Assembly: GCA_913056235.1 (NCBI GenBank)
Contig: CAJXMW010000001.1
Coordinates: 1,364,001 to 1,428,000 of the forward strand
Reading direction: 5' to 3'
Origin: an uncultured Fodinibius sp.
GTDB lineage: Bacteria; Bacteroidota; Rhodothermia; Balneolales; Balneolaceae
DNA: 64,000 nt
The position numbers and the translations under genes were made by a program. Under the pieces are notes generated by a model. It did not search any database. It was not told the DNA's origin and saw nothing but the letters and a program-made list of their open reading frames with translations. Shown piece by piece: positions 1-8,221 of the stretch; within the stretch, counting starts at the first letter, position 1; every line of letters starts with the position of its first letter.

Positions 1-807
1 CTTGAAGTCGTGGTCCCACAGGTAGCTGAGAAAAAGCAGGTGCAGCTCAATGCTGTGTTCCATACGGTGGGCGCGATCTTGCAGGGTGATGCCTGTTTCC
101 TCTTCTGACTCCAAGAGCTGGTTGATTGCTTGTTGATCCCGTCTAATAGTGTCCAGAGGTAGTTCAAAGTCTTTGTTAACCAATACAAAAGGAGAGTTCT
201 TGTATATCTCCGGATACAACCCGGCGTAGTGAGAGGTTGCTATGAGCACTACGCGTTTGGGTTGCAAATTTTTGATAGGAGCAAAAGCCTGCACATAACT
301 TTCGAGAGCCACCCGCGGATCGATATGTGGGGCATACAGGGCTTTGGCAGATTCGGCAGTGGTTCTGTTTTCGGTATGCTTGGTAAAGGCCTCATCGAGA
401 TAGTTTCGAAGTTCGCTGGGTTCTGCCGGATAGGATTTTCCGGCTGTTACCGACGAATGTAGTTTAGATTCTTCGTAGGAGGCTTCCTGTTCTTCAGCAT
501 GAGCTTGAAAGTGATCCGATGAGAGTAGTCGGTGTTTGTCAAGAAACTGGATGAATTCAAGTAGCTGATCCGGGTTGACCTCTTCGCTCATTTGTGGCTT
601 CAGGTCTTCGATGCTTTTTTGTCCATCAAGCAGCGAGAGCAGCGAATGTACTTCGCGGTGCAGGGCCAGGTCGTCAGTGGCATAACCGCGCTCGTCGTGA
701 AAGTAAAGGTAGGAGTTACCGTTTTCTTCAATGGGAATAATTTGCAGGTCGCGGCGGACGCGGGGAATGGGATCCGTCTTGGAGTTGAACAATTGGTTAG
801 TACTCAT
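1..807 (-). CDS. AmmeMemoRadiSam system protein B (MEMO1 family), partial
   Basis: This is an open frame of 269 codons that runs off the left edge of the window, so the C-terminus is missing. A region around residues 110-170 reads SSVTAGKSYPA, then APHIDPRVALESY, then KRVVLIATSHYAG. That order (a 'GxxYP' start, a PHID/PHAG turn, then a hydrophobic strand ending in SH) is characteristic of the MEMO1-like protein B of the AmmeMemoRadiSam group, whose molecular activity is not settled. The N-terminal ~100 residues look like a separate small domain. The ATG lies one base beyond the stop of nth, so the two genes are probably co-transcribed leftward. The family call is from memory of the motif, not a search. 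Confidence 0.6.
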   Translation of the reverse strand, partial: MSTNQLFNSKTDPIPRVRRDLQIIPIEENGNSYLYFHDERGYATDDLALHREVHSLLSLLDGQKSIEDLKPQMSEEVNPDQLLEFIQFLDKHRLLSSDHFQAHAEEQEASYEESKLHSSVTAGKSYPAEPSELRNYLDEAFTKHTENRTTAESAKALYAPHIDPRVALESYVQAFAPIKNLQPKRVVLIATSHYAGLYPEIYKNSPFVLVNKDFELPLDTIRRDQQAINQLLESEEETGITLQDRAHRMEHSIELHLLFLSYLWDHDFK

Positions 808-808
808 A

Positions 809-1522
809 TTATTCAGCGGCTTCTCTCATTTCTTGGCATTCGCAGTAGATTCCGTAATTCTTGCAGAGGGGATGATCGGGCGGTTCAGAAATGCGGGCCT
901 TGCAGGCGTTGCGGCCGTGATGAATCATCAGGTGCGATAGGTTGGTCCAGTGCTCACGGGGAAAAAGTGCCATCAGATCCCGCTCAATTTTGTCAGTATT
1001 CTTTTCATGTTCGGTCAGTCCATATCGGTTGGCAAACCGGCGGACGTGGGTATCTACCACAACACCCACATTGATGTTAAATGCATTGCCCAGCACTACA
1101 TTGGCTGTTTTGCGCGCCACCCCGTAGAGCTCCAACAGGTCGTCCATATTCTGCGGGACTTCGCCATCGTGTTTTTCTGTAATAATTTGTGAAGAGCGCT
1201 TCAGTGCCTTGGCCTTGTTGCGGTAGAATCCTGTGGACCGGACGAGCTCCTGGAGTTCTTTGTCAGGCGCTTCAGCCATCAGTTCGGGCGTAGGATAAGC
1301 CTCAAACAAATCGGGCGTTGTTTTGTTGACGCGTACATCGGTACATTGCGCACTCAAGATGGTGGCACAGAGTAACTCAAAGGGATTTCGGTGATCCAGC
1401 GCACAGTGCGGATTCGGGTAGTGTTCGTAAAGTGTATCCAGTATTTCCCGGGCTCGCTGTTTTTCAGCGTCTGTTTTCTCGGGAAGTTTGGGCAGATCTT
1501 CGTACTGTTTTGTTTTAGCCAT
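809..1522 (-). CDS. nth: endonuclease III (DNA glycosylase/AP lyase)
   Basis: A base-excision repair glycosylase that removes oxidised pyrimidines and cleaves the abasic site. The 237-residue protein has the HhH-GPD core: the helix-hairpin-helix ELYGVARKTANVVLG carries the expected catalytic lysine (K138), and VVDTHV supplies the catalytic aspartate (D157). The C-terminal iron-sulfur cysteines are present but oddly spaced, at 207, 220, 227 and 229 (C-X12-C-X6-C-X1-C), instead of the usual C-X6-C-X2-C-X5-C. The cluster may therefore be remodelled or lost. Transcribed leftward, divergent from the MFS gene and directly upstream of the MEMO-like gene. Confidence 0.92.
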   Translation of the reverse strand: MAKTKQYEDLPKLPEKTDAEKQRAREILDTLYEHYPNPHCALDHRNPFELLCATILSAQCTDVRVNKTTPDLFEAYPTPELMAEAPDKELQELVRSTGFYRNKAKALKRSSQIITEKHDGEVPQNMDDLLELYGVARKTANVVLGNAFNINVGVVVDTHVRRFANRYGLTEHEKNTDKIERDLMALFPREHWTNLSHLMIHHGRNACKARISEPPDHPLCKNYGIYCECQEMREAAE

Positions 1523-1692
1523 GTATCAAAGGAATTTCTTTTTGATCTGAAAATTTAAAACAGCAGGGAGTAATACAATAATTTTATTTTTTAGACTAAG
1601 AAAATGTAAATGATCAGAAGGTAGTTGGGTGGACACATCCGGTAAAATTGCCTTACCTTTCGTGTCATTTTAACAACGGAACGATCTGATTC

Positions 1693-2967
1693 ATGTCTGT
1701 AAACAAACAAAAGGCGAAGAAGCTCATTTCCAGTACCTATGCCTGGCTGGTCCTGGCTTTGTTAACCCTGATTTATATTTCCAGCTTTGTTGACCGGCAA
1801 ATTATTGCCGTGCTGGCCCCTCAGATTCAGCAGGATTTGTCGCTCAGTAATTTCCAGGTGGGCATTTTGTACGGAACCGCCTTTTCGTTTGTCTATGCTG
1901 TGTGCGGCATCCCGATGGGAAGGCTGGCTGATCTTTATTCTCGAAAGCTGATGATCGTGGTTGGGTTGGTGGTCTGGAGTCTGATGACCTTCATAAGCGG
2001 TTTTGCTACTTCGCTAACGTTTCTGATCGTGGCCCGTTTTTTCGTGGGGATCAGCGAGTCGGCTTTGAGTCCGGCCGTTTATTCGCTATTGGCTGATTAC
2101 TTTAAGCCCAAACAGCGGGGCACGGTGTTTTCAATTTATGCGGCGGGCATTTTTGTGGGCATTGGTGTAGCATTTCTGGGAGGCGGATCAATTGCCCAAG
2201 TCTATGGCTGGCGGACTTCCCTGATGGCGGTAGGTGTGCCGGGATTACTGATTGCTGTTATCGGTTGGTTTCTGATTAAAGAAATTCCCCGGGGGGCCAC
2301 GCAAACCGATGCCCGTTACGATCTGGAATCTAGTTTTGGGGATGTACTTCGCTATATCCTGAAAAAGAAAACGGTAATTTTTCATTTCCTAGGCTTCTCG
2401 TTTTTAGCTTTTACTGGCTACACCATTCTGGGCTTTGTTGGCATTGTCTTGAAAGACATCCACAATGCCGCTTCGCTGACGCCACAATACGGTTGGTTTA
2501 TGCTGGCGACGGGACTCAGCGTGATGGTTTCCGGTAAGACGGCCGACTGGCTGGCTAGCAAGTGGGGCGGATCCTACCGTTTTGTGCTTGGGATGGTAGC
2601 AGGATTGGTATGTCTTCCTCTGTACTATTTTGGACTTTTTGCTGAATCAGCTACTACCGCGCTGATCTTGATTGGGCTGGCAAACGTGATCTCATCATCC
2701 TACAACGGGGTGGCGGCGGCTATTCTGCAGTACTTGGTTAAGCCAAATATGCGGGCACTAGCCGGTGGGTTGTATCTGTTTATTATAAGCGTGATTGGAT
2801 TCGGTGTCGGACCGCCCCTTACCGGCTGGCTGATGGATACGGTATTTACCGGCCATTACGGTCCCGCTAAAGCGTTGATGTTGGTGTTTAGCAGTTGTGG
2901 AATACTGGCCAGTATCTGTTTTTGGAAGGCGATGGGGACTTATCAAGATGATGTCGAAATTGAATAG
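1693..2967 (+). CDS. MFS transporter (spinster-like)
   Basis: A 424-residue integral inner-membrane protein with about twelve hydrophobic segments. The first helix contains SSFVDRQIIAVLAPQIQ and the loop after helix 2 contains GRLADLYSRK, the major facilitator 'GxxxDxxxRR'-type signature. The loop after helix 3 and helix 4 (VARFFVGISESALSPAVYSLLADYF) resemble spinster-like and aromatic/organic-acid MFS members. The substrate cannot be told from the sequence. A single-gene unit, divergent from nth; the 170-bp gap between them should hold both promoters. Confidence 0.85.
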   Translation: MSVNKQKAKKLISSTYAWLVLALLTLIYISSFVDRQIIAVLAPQIQQDLSLSNFQVGILYGTAFSFVYAVCGIPMGRLADLYSRKLMIVVGLVVWSLMTFISGFATSLTFLIVARFFVGISESALSPAVYSLLADYFKPKQRGTVFSIYAAGIFVGIGVAFLGGGSIAQVYGWRTSLMAVGVPGLLIAVIGWFLIKEIPRGATQTDARYDLESSFGDVLRYILKKKTVIFHFLGFSFLAFTGYTILGFVGIVLKDIHNAASLTPQYGWFMLATGLSVMVSGKTADWLASKWGGSYRFVLGMVAGLVCLPLYYFGLFAESATTALILIGLANVISSSYNGVAAAILQYLVKPNMRALAGGLYLFIISVIGFGVGPPLTGWLMDTVFTGHYGPAKALMLVFSSCGILASICFWKAMGTYQDDVEIE

Positions 2968-2995
2968 AACGCGGATGGTATGATACAGGATACAA

Positions 2996-3006
2996 GATTC
3001 AGGATT
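2996..3006. repeat. left inverted repeat of the four-helix-bundle gene
   Basis: GATTCAGGATT, preceded by further CAGGAT-type words (ACAGGATAC at 2986-2994). Its exact inverted copy is at 3469-3479 on the other side of the gene at 2999-3373. The repeat slightly overlaps the 3' end of that gene. Confidence 0.6.
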
Positions 3007-3373
3007 TGCTTTTGTGCCCTTTTTCTACTGATTCGATAAATTGATATAGTTTTTTACCAAGTAGGTTTAATTGCTGGGAGATATTTTTAAAGACTTTTTC
3101 ATTCCTCAAAGAATTTGTTTCAAAAAGTGTTTCTAAATGATCTTTTGTCTCATCAACGGAAGACTGGGCATAGATCAAAAATCTAATAAAATCTTGTTTA
3201 TACCGTCTTCTACCATATCCTTCAACAATGTTTGAACGTATGGATTTTGATGAGCGACGGATTTGGCTGCCGGTTTCATACAATTCAAAGTTTGGTAGAT
3301 CCATTGTCATTGTATGGATGTCGATGACAACCTCTCTTGATAGTTGCCAGATCTTTAGCTTTTTATAACTCAT
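2999..3373 (-). CDS. four-helix bundle protein (S23/23S intervening-sequence protein family)
   Basis: A 124-residue helical protein with the landmarks of the S23/avd-like four-helix-bundle family: an N-terminal [16 protein letters not shown] helix, then [19 protein letters not shown], then an acidic/amphipathic helix [14 protein letters not shown]. Members are found inside 23S rRNA intervening sequences, in diversity-generating retroelements, and as free-standing genes in Bacteroidota genomes. Their free-standing role is unknown. Here the gene sits alone between the MFS gene and pntB and is flanked by an 11-bp inverted repeat plus extra CAGGAT words. That suggests a small mobile or previously mobile unit. 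Confidence 0.8.
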   Translation of the reverse strand: MSYKKLKIWQLSREVVIDIHTMTMDLPNFELYETGSQIRRSSKSIRSNIVEGYGRRRYKQDFIRFLIYAQSSVDETKDHLETLFETNSLRNEKVFKNISQQLNLLGKKLYQFIESVEKGHKSKS

Positions 3374-3468
3374 GGTCTTTTTATGTGTAAGACCGAGTTA
3401 CCAATAATTCCTTACAAATTGATTTCACCATGGGGAGAGAAGGCTTGCATCTGGCATCCTGCAACCTG

Positions 3469-3479
3469 AATCCTGAATC
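3469..3479. repeat. right inverted repeat of the four-helix-bundle gene
   Basis: AATCCTGAATC, the exact reverse complement of 2996-3006. It reaches into the stop codon of pntB (3478-3480), so if the unit inserted here it landed at the very end of pntB. Confidence 0.6.
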
Positions 3480-4899
3480 AGACTTCATCCAACGATTTAG
3501 CCAGGGCCTGCAGCGAATCTTTTGCATCACCAAAGAACATTTGATTCGACTCTTCATAGAAGAGCGGATTGTCGATGCCGGCAAAACCAGGGCTCAAGCT
3601 CCGTTTAAAGATAATCGTTCGATCAGCTTCGTCGACGTTCATGACGGGCATGCCGTAAATGGGACTGCCCGGCTCGGTTTTGGCTACCGGATTTACCACA
3701 TCGTTGGCGCCGATAATCAGTACCACATCTGTTGATTTGAACTCGGGGTTGATTTGCTCCATATCGTAAAGCTGATCGTAGGGCACGTCTGCCTCGGCCA
3801 GTAGTACGTTCATGTGTCCCGGCATGCGTCCAGCCACGGGGTGAATGCCGTATTTAACTTCCACGCCCCGTTTTTCCAGCTTGTCGACGACTTCTTTGAG
3901 TGCATGTTGGGCCTGGGCTACAGCCAATCCATAACCGGGGACGATAGCTACTTTTTTTGCGTAGGCACATTGTAGTGCCACATCATCAGGCGTAGTTTCG
4001 CGCACCGTTTTGTCGGTATCGGCCGCGGGGCCAGAACCCGATCCACCGTCTCCGCCAAAAGCGCCAAAAAGCACGTTGGTTAACGTACGATTCATCGCCT
4101 GGCACATGATGTTTGTGAGAATGAGTCCTGCAGCACCAACCAACGCACCACTGATAATTAGCAGGTTGTTGTTGATGACAAAGCCGGCCATCGAAGCAGC
4201 CAGTCCCGAGTAGGAGTTCAGCAGCGAAATGACCACCGGCATATCGGCCCCGCCAATGGGGATGACCGTGAGAATACCCAGCAATAACGCAATGCCAAAC
4301 AACAGCCAGAAAATAAGTTGACTGGCGGGATCATACGCAAGCCAACCCACGAGTCCCAATGTGCCAAGTGTCAGCAAGGCATTAAAAATGTTGTGACCCG
4401 GAAAGGTGATGGGGTTGCCGCTGATAAATCCCTTGAGTTTACCAAAGGCAATAAAACTGCCGGTAAAAGTGATAGAGCCAATTAGAATACTAAGGCCAAT
4501 AGTTACTAAATCCTGGGTTGCAAAAGCTGCAGGATCGACGGCACGGCTGAATTCCCCCCATGCGACAAGGGCAGAGGCGCCTCCCCCAAACCCATTGAAG
4601 ATAGCGACCATTTCGGGCATTGCGGTCATCTCGACTTTTTTGGCTGCAAACATACCAATAGCGCTGCCTACCACGATGCCGCCAATAATGTATTCGAACG
4701 ACAATATTTGTTGATCAAATAGGGTAACAACGACGCCAATCAGCATGCCAAGAGCCGCCAGCTGATTACCGGAGCGGGCTGTAGCCGGTGATCCAAGCCG
4801 TTTAATCCCAAAAATAAATATACCCGTAGCAACTAAATAAATAAGCTGGATGATGTTGGGTAGTACCGCCTGTATGGATGGAGGTAAAAAGTTACTCAT
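3478..4899 (-). CDS. pntB: NAD(P) transhydrogenase subunit beta
   Basis: The 473-residue membrane and NADP-binding subunit of proton-translocating transhydrogenase, which couples proton re-entry to hydride transfer from NADH to NADP+. The first ~280 residues are a series of transmembrane helices (domain II). After a charged linker rich in D/T, the soluble domain III begins at KKVAIVPGYGLAVAQAQHA, the NADP-binding fold, with GIHPVAGRMPGHMNVLLAEA and VVLIIGANDVVNP following as in other PntB proteins. Last gene of a leftward three-gene operon; it overlaps pntAB by 8 bp. Confidence 0.95.
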   Translation of the reverse strand: MSNFLPPSIQAVLPNIIQLIYLVATGIFIFGIKRLGSPATARSGNQLAALGMLIGVVVTLFDQQILSFEYIIGGIVVGSAIGMFAAKKVEMTAMPEMVAIFNGFGGGASALVAWGEFSRAVDPAAFATQDLVTIGLSILIGSITFTGSFIAFGKLKGFISGNPITFPGHNIFNALLTLGTLGLVGWLAYDPASQLIFWLLFGIALLLGILTVIPIGGADMPVVISLLNSYSGLAASMAGFVINNNLLIISGALVGAAGLILTNIMCQAMNRTLTNVLFGAFGGDGGSGSGPAADTDKTVRETTPDDVALQCAYAKKVAIVPGYGLAVAQAQHALKEVVDKLEKRGVEVKYGIHPVAGRMPGHMNVLLAEADVPYDQLYDMEQINPEFKSTDVVLIIGANDVVNPVAKTEPGSPIYGMPVMNVDEADRTIIFKRSLSPGFAGIDNPLFYEESNQMFFGDAKDSLQALAKSLDEV

Positions 4900-5185
4900 C
4901 GTTTTTATCTTTCTTTTTGAACATTTCGAGCATGCGGTCGGTTACCATAAACCCACCTACTACGTTGATGGTGGCAAACACAATGGCCGCAAAGCCGATG
5001 ATTTGTGCGGTTTGGTTGTCGGTTTGTCCTGCTACAATAAGAGCACCGAGAATGGTAATCCCTGAAATAGCATTGGCACCCGACATCAGAGGGGTATGTA
5101 GCGTGGGTGGAACTTTTGAGATAAGTTCGAAGCCCACAAATGAAGCCAGCACAAAAATGAATAGATTAAATATGAGTCCTGACAT
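4892..5185 (-). CDS. pntAB: NAD(P) transhydrogenase alpha subunit, membrane part
   Basis: A 97-residue protein with about three hydrophobic helices (first FNLFIFVLASFVGFELI; second NAISGITILGALIVAGQT; third IIGFAAIVFATINVVGGFMV). This is the membrane part of the transhydrogenase alpha chain, encoded separately from the soluble part as in three-gene pnt operons such as that of Rhodospirillum. Overlaps pntB by 8 bp, implying coupled translation. Separated from pntAA by 117 bp holding a palindromic repeat. Confidence 0.92.
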   Translation of the reverse strand: MSGLIFNLFIFVLASFVGFELISKVPPTLHTPLMSGANAISGITILGALIVAGQTDNQTAQIIGFAAIVFATINVVGGFMVTDRMLEMFKKKDKNDE

Positions 5186-5209
5186 GGTTAGTTAACTATT
5201 AGATTGAGG

Positions 5210-5293
5210 TGTCATCTCGACCAGCGGGAGAGATCTTTGTTTGATACTAAGTTTTGATAAAAACGAAGATTTCTCACTACGTTCGAAATGACA
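5210..5293. repeat. intergenic palindromic repeat inside the pnt operon
   Basis: TGTCATCTCGA (5210-5220) is mirrored by TCGAAATGACA (5283-5293), a 10-of-11 match as an inverted repeat. Inner portions also pair: GAGAGATCTT near 5228 with AAGATTTCTC near 5266. This layout (TGTCATNTCGA ... GAGATCTT ... AAGATTTCTC ... TCGAAATGACA) is a type of dispersed stem-loop common in Bacteroidota intergenic DNA. It lies between pntAA and pntAB and would be transcribed as a hairpin in the operon mRNA. Confidence 0.75.
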
Positions 5294-5302
5294 GACCTAT
5301 TT

Positions 5303-6445
5303 TTAATTATCCTTAAGCATTGGGCTTATAATTTCGCCCTGGTGCGTGATAGTTGTTTTTAATGTAATCTCATCCTCAAAATCGAATTGCGGGTCACCGT
5401 CTTTCAGTAAATGATTTAGCAGCGATAGCATATTTTTGGAATACAGCTGGCTGGCATGATAAGCAAGCATGCTGGGCACGTTCAGCGGCCCCATTACTTT
5501 TACCTCATTAACCAGCTTGGTTTCTCCCGCTTCAGTGAGTTCGCAGTTTCCGCCCTGTTCGGCAGCTAAATCTACAATAACAGCTCCGGGATGCATATCT
5601 TGCACCATTTCTTTAGTTACCAACAGTGGCGCCGGCTTTCCAGGGATAAGTGCCGTAGTGATAATAATATCTGATTTCTTTGCGTGTTCATGAATCACTT
5701 GGCGCTGGCGCTCTTGTTTATCCTCGGCCTGCTCTTTGGCATAGCCGCCCTCGGTTTCGGAGTCGTCGTCAAGGTCGGGAACTTCCACGAATGAAGCTCC
5801 CAGACTTTCTACCTGTTCTTTTACAGCAGGTCGAATATCAAAAGCTTCGACCACGGCTCCCAGCCGCTTGGCGGTAGCAATAGATTGCAGGCCCGCAACG
5901 CCGGCGCCTAGCACTAATACTTTGGCAGGAGCAATAGTTCCGGCCGCGGTCATCATCATTGGCAGGTAGCGGTCCAGTTCGTTGGCGCCGATAAGGGCAG
6001 CTTTGTAGCCGGATATCGAGCTCATTGATGAAAGGGCGTCCATGCTTTGGGCCCGTGAGATACGCGGGATAGCATCCATTCCCAAAGCAGTAATGTTTTG
6101 CTCCTTAAGTAGTTCAACTGTTTTCTCATTTTGCAGGGCCCACAAGAAGCAGATGAGCACGCTTCCGGACTTCATCTTCATAAGATCTTCTTCGGCAGGT
6201 GTCTGTATACTGATCAGGATATCAGATTCTGACAAGAGTTGGTCCCGATCAGAGCAGATTGTTGCACCTGACTCTTCATAAGTTTCATCCAGATAATTTG
6301 ATGCCAGTCCCGCATCACTTTGTATCCATACATCCAAGCCCTTATCAACAAGTTTGGATACGGTTTCTGGCACTAGTGCTACGCGTTGTTCGTGTTCAGC
6401 CGTCTCTTTTGGTATACCAACAATCACTTTTTGATCTCCAGCCAA
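5303..6445 (-). CDS. pntAA: NAD(P) transhydrogenase alpha subunit, soluble part
   Basis: The 380-residue NAD(H)-binding subunit (domain I), related to alanine dehydrogenase. It begins with VIVGIPKETAEHEQRVALVPETV, the typical N-terminal signature of the AlaDH/PNT family. The Rossmann nucleotide loop is VLVLGAGVAGLQSIATAKRLGA, and the mobile-loop and 'IITTALIPGKPAPLLVT' segment follows. The initiation codon at 6443-6445 is TTG with no evident Shine-Dalgarno. First gene of the leftward pnt operon. Divergent from trxB across ~200 bp. Confidence 0.94.
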   Translation of the reverse strand: MAGDQKVIVGIPKETAEHEQRVALVPETVSKLVDKGLDVWIQSDAGLASNYLDETYEESGATICSDRDQLLSESDILISIQTPAEEDLMKMKSGSVLICFLWALQNEKTVELLKEQNITALGMDAIPRISRAQSMDALSSMSSISGYKAALIGANELDRYLPMMMTAAGTIAPAKVLVLGAGVAGLQSIATAKRLGAVVEAFDIRPAVKEQVESLGASFVEVPDLDDDSETEGGYAKEQAEDKQERQRQVIHEHAKKSDIIITTALIPGKPAPLLVTKEMVQDMHPGAVIVDLAAEQGGNCELTEAGETKLVNEVKVMGPLNVPSMLAYHASQLYSKNMLSLLNHLLKDGDPQFDFEDEITLKTTITHQGEIISPMLKDN

Positions 6446-6652
6446 TTAAAGTTGAATCGTAACTTATAGAAAAGTGTCAGTATTACAAATCCTAAATTGA
6501 GTAAGAATTATTCTACTGAGCATATCTACCAACATCAAAGTAAGGATAAATTAATTGAGCCTATACATGTTATAGAAAATATCGACTCAATCCTTTGACT
6601 TAATTTTTGTACCTTTACACGAAAGTAAAAGACAAATTTTGACGATTATAAA

Positions 6653-7621
6653 ATGGAAGATATTGTAGGAAAGACGTTTGACGTTGTCATCATCGGAAGT
6701 GGTCCGGCCGGGCTCACGGCGGCACTGTATGCAGCTCGGGCTGATTTGAATCCAATTGTGTTTGAAGGCCCCGAACCCGGTGGACAGCTGATGCAAACGA
6801 CAGATGTTGAAAACTATCCCGGATATCCCGAAGGCGTAATGGGACCGCAAATGATGAAAGATTTTCGCGAGCAGGCTAAGCGCTTTGGAGCCGATTGCCG
6901 CTATGAAATGGTTACCGACATCGAGTTTGATGATCGGCCATATAAGATGGAAATTGGCGAAGAATATACAATCTATGCCAAGGCTATTATTATTTCCACC
7001 GGTGCATCGGCCAAATGGCTGCAGCTTGAGAGTGAACAGCGACTGCGCGGTAAGGGCGTGTCGGCGTGTGCCACTTGTGATGGTGCTTTTTTCCGTGATC
7101 AGCATGTGATTGTTGTGGGCGGTGGCGATACGGCCATGGAAGAGGCAACCTTTTTGACCAAATTTGCCAGCAAAGTTACGGTACTACATCGCCGTCAAGA
7201 ACTGCGTGCATCAAAGGCGATGCAAACCCGGGCTTTTGCCGATGATAAGATCGAATTTATGTGGGATACCGAGCTCAAGGAAGTGCACGGCGAAGAGGCT
7301 GTGGATGGGGTAACGGTATTCAATAACGAAACCGGCGAAGAAACAACTCTTGATGATGTGACCGGCGTATTTATTGCCATTGGCCACAAGCCTAACACGG
7401 ATCTGTTCAAAGGAGTATTGGAGATGGATGATGTAGGGTACTTGCAAACAAAAGGGCAGTCAACCAAAACAAACATGCCCGGCATATTTGCCTCAGGTGA
7501 TGCCACGGACAAGGTATATCGTCAGGCAGTGACGGCAGCAGGTACCGGTTGTAAGGCTGCGCTGGATGCCGAGCGATTCCTGGCCGAAGCAGAAGTGCGC
7601 GAAAAAGCAGTAGCTGAATAA
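6653..7621 (+). CDS. trxB: thioredoxin reductase
   Basis: An NADPH-dependent flavoenzyme that reduces thioredoxin in the cytoplasm. The 322-residue length is normal. FAD-binding GSGPAGLTAALYAARA lies near residues 15-30, the redox-active disulfide CATC is followed by DGAFF (around residue 140), the NADPH loop is VVGGGDTAMEEA, and the C-terminal FAD motif is GIFASGDATDKVYRQ. It has no Shine-Dalgarno. Convergent with the DUF4342 gene; an imperfect palindrome lies between the two 3' ends. Confidence 0.96.
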   Translation: MEDIVGKTFDVVIIGSGPAGLTAALYAARADLNPIVFEGPEPGGQLMQTTDVENYPGYPEGVMGPQMMKDFREQAKRFGADCRYEMVTDIEFDDRPYKMEIGEEYTIYAKAIIISTGASAKWLQLESEQRLRGKGVSACATCDGAFFRDQHVIVVGGGDTAMEEATFLTKFASKVTVLHRRQELRASKAMQTRAFADDKIEFMWDTELKEVHGEEAVDGVTVFNNETGEETTLDDVTGVFIAIGHKPNTDLFKGVLEMDDVGYLQTKGQSTKTNMPGIFASGDATDKVYRQAVTAAGTGCKAALDAERFLAEAEVREKAVAE

Positions 7622-7624
7622 TTC

Positions 7625-7685
7625 AGTAAGCAGTGATCAGTTTGCAGTGGACAGTTTGAAGGGCTGCCCACTGCAACTGCCTACT
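7625..7685. repeat. imperfect palindrome between convergent genes
   Basis: The left half carries AGTAAGCAGT and TTGCAGTGGACAG; the right half carries CTGCCCACTGCAACTGCCTACT-type sequence, which is the reverse complement with a 7-base insertion. It could fold as a bidirectional terminator or be a dispersed REP-like element. It reaches the stop codon of the DUF4342 gene. Confidence 0.55.
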
Positions 7686-8112
7686 CTTCTTCGTTCTTTT
7701 TGCCAACGGTTTTATCCGTTTTCCCTTCTTGGTTTGAGGATGATTCATTTTCACTATCCTCTTCTTCGTCTCTTATTTCAATGAATTCAGCTTCGACCTC
7801 GTACTCATCTTCTTCGGTCTCCTCTTCGGGATAGCGTTCTACAATCACTTTCACGTCATTCATAAAAAGTACAAACATGCTGATGGCTGAAATTACCGGA
7901 GCAAGAGCAGTAACAACGGTGAGTCCCCCCACGCCAATAGTAAGCTGTGACTGAAATAGCGTTTTACCCTTCTTGTCCTTGATGACAATCCGCCGGGCAT
8001 TGCCTTCTTTAACCAATTTTTTAACCTGGCTGATGATTTCCGAGGTCGTACCTTTAACTTCTTCAGTAAAGGTTTTTCGAGAGTTTGAAGTATTCATAAT
8101 ATTGCTGCTCAT
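7681..8112 (-). CDS. DUF4342 domain-containing protein
   Basis: About 143 residues from the ATG at 8112 (a TTG at 8121 is a weaker choice). The segment ISQVKKLVKEGNARRIVIKDKKGKTLFQ followed by LTIGVGGLTVVTALAPVISAI matches the DUF4342 pattern: a short amphipathic helix, a basic strand, and one hydrophobic stretch (~60-85) that may be a membrane helix. The C-terminal third is a highly acidic, low-complexity tail rich in E, D and S. Function unknown. A monocistronic leftward gene between trxB and comM. Confidence 0.75.
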   Translation of the reverse strand: MSSNIMNTSNSRKTFTEEVKGTTSEIISQVKKLVKEGNARRIVIKDKKGKTLFQSQLTIGVGGLTVVTALAPVISAISMFVLFMNDVKVIVERYPEEETEEDEYEVEAEFIEIRDEEEDSENESSSNQEGKTDKTVGKKNEEE

Positions 8113-8221
8113 TGATTCCAAAGCTACTTTGAAGTATTAAAATCATAAAGAACTGTAAGGATTTATCAGTTCTAAGGTCATACTACGTAAAAGACAATGC
8201 AAAGATTCATCAGGAGAACAT

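Noticed and set aside
2999-3373. rRNA intervening sequence
   Set aside because: There is no rRNA sequence around the S23-type gene; it is free-standing.
6587-7105. 172-residue leftward frame opposite trxB
   Set aside because: It lies fully over the conserved trxB coding strand, has no recognisable domain and no leader.
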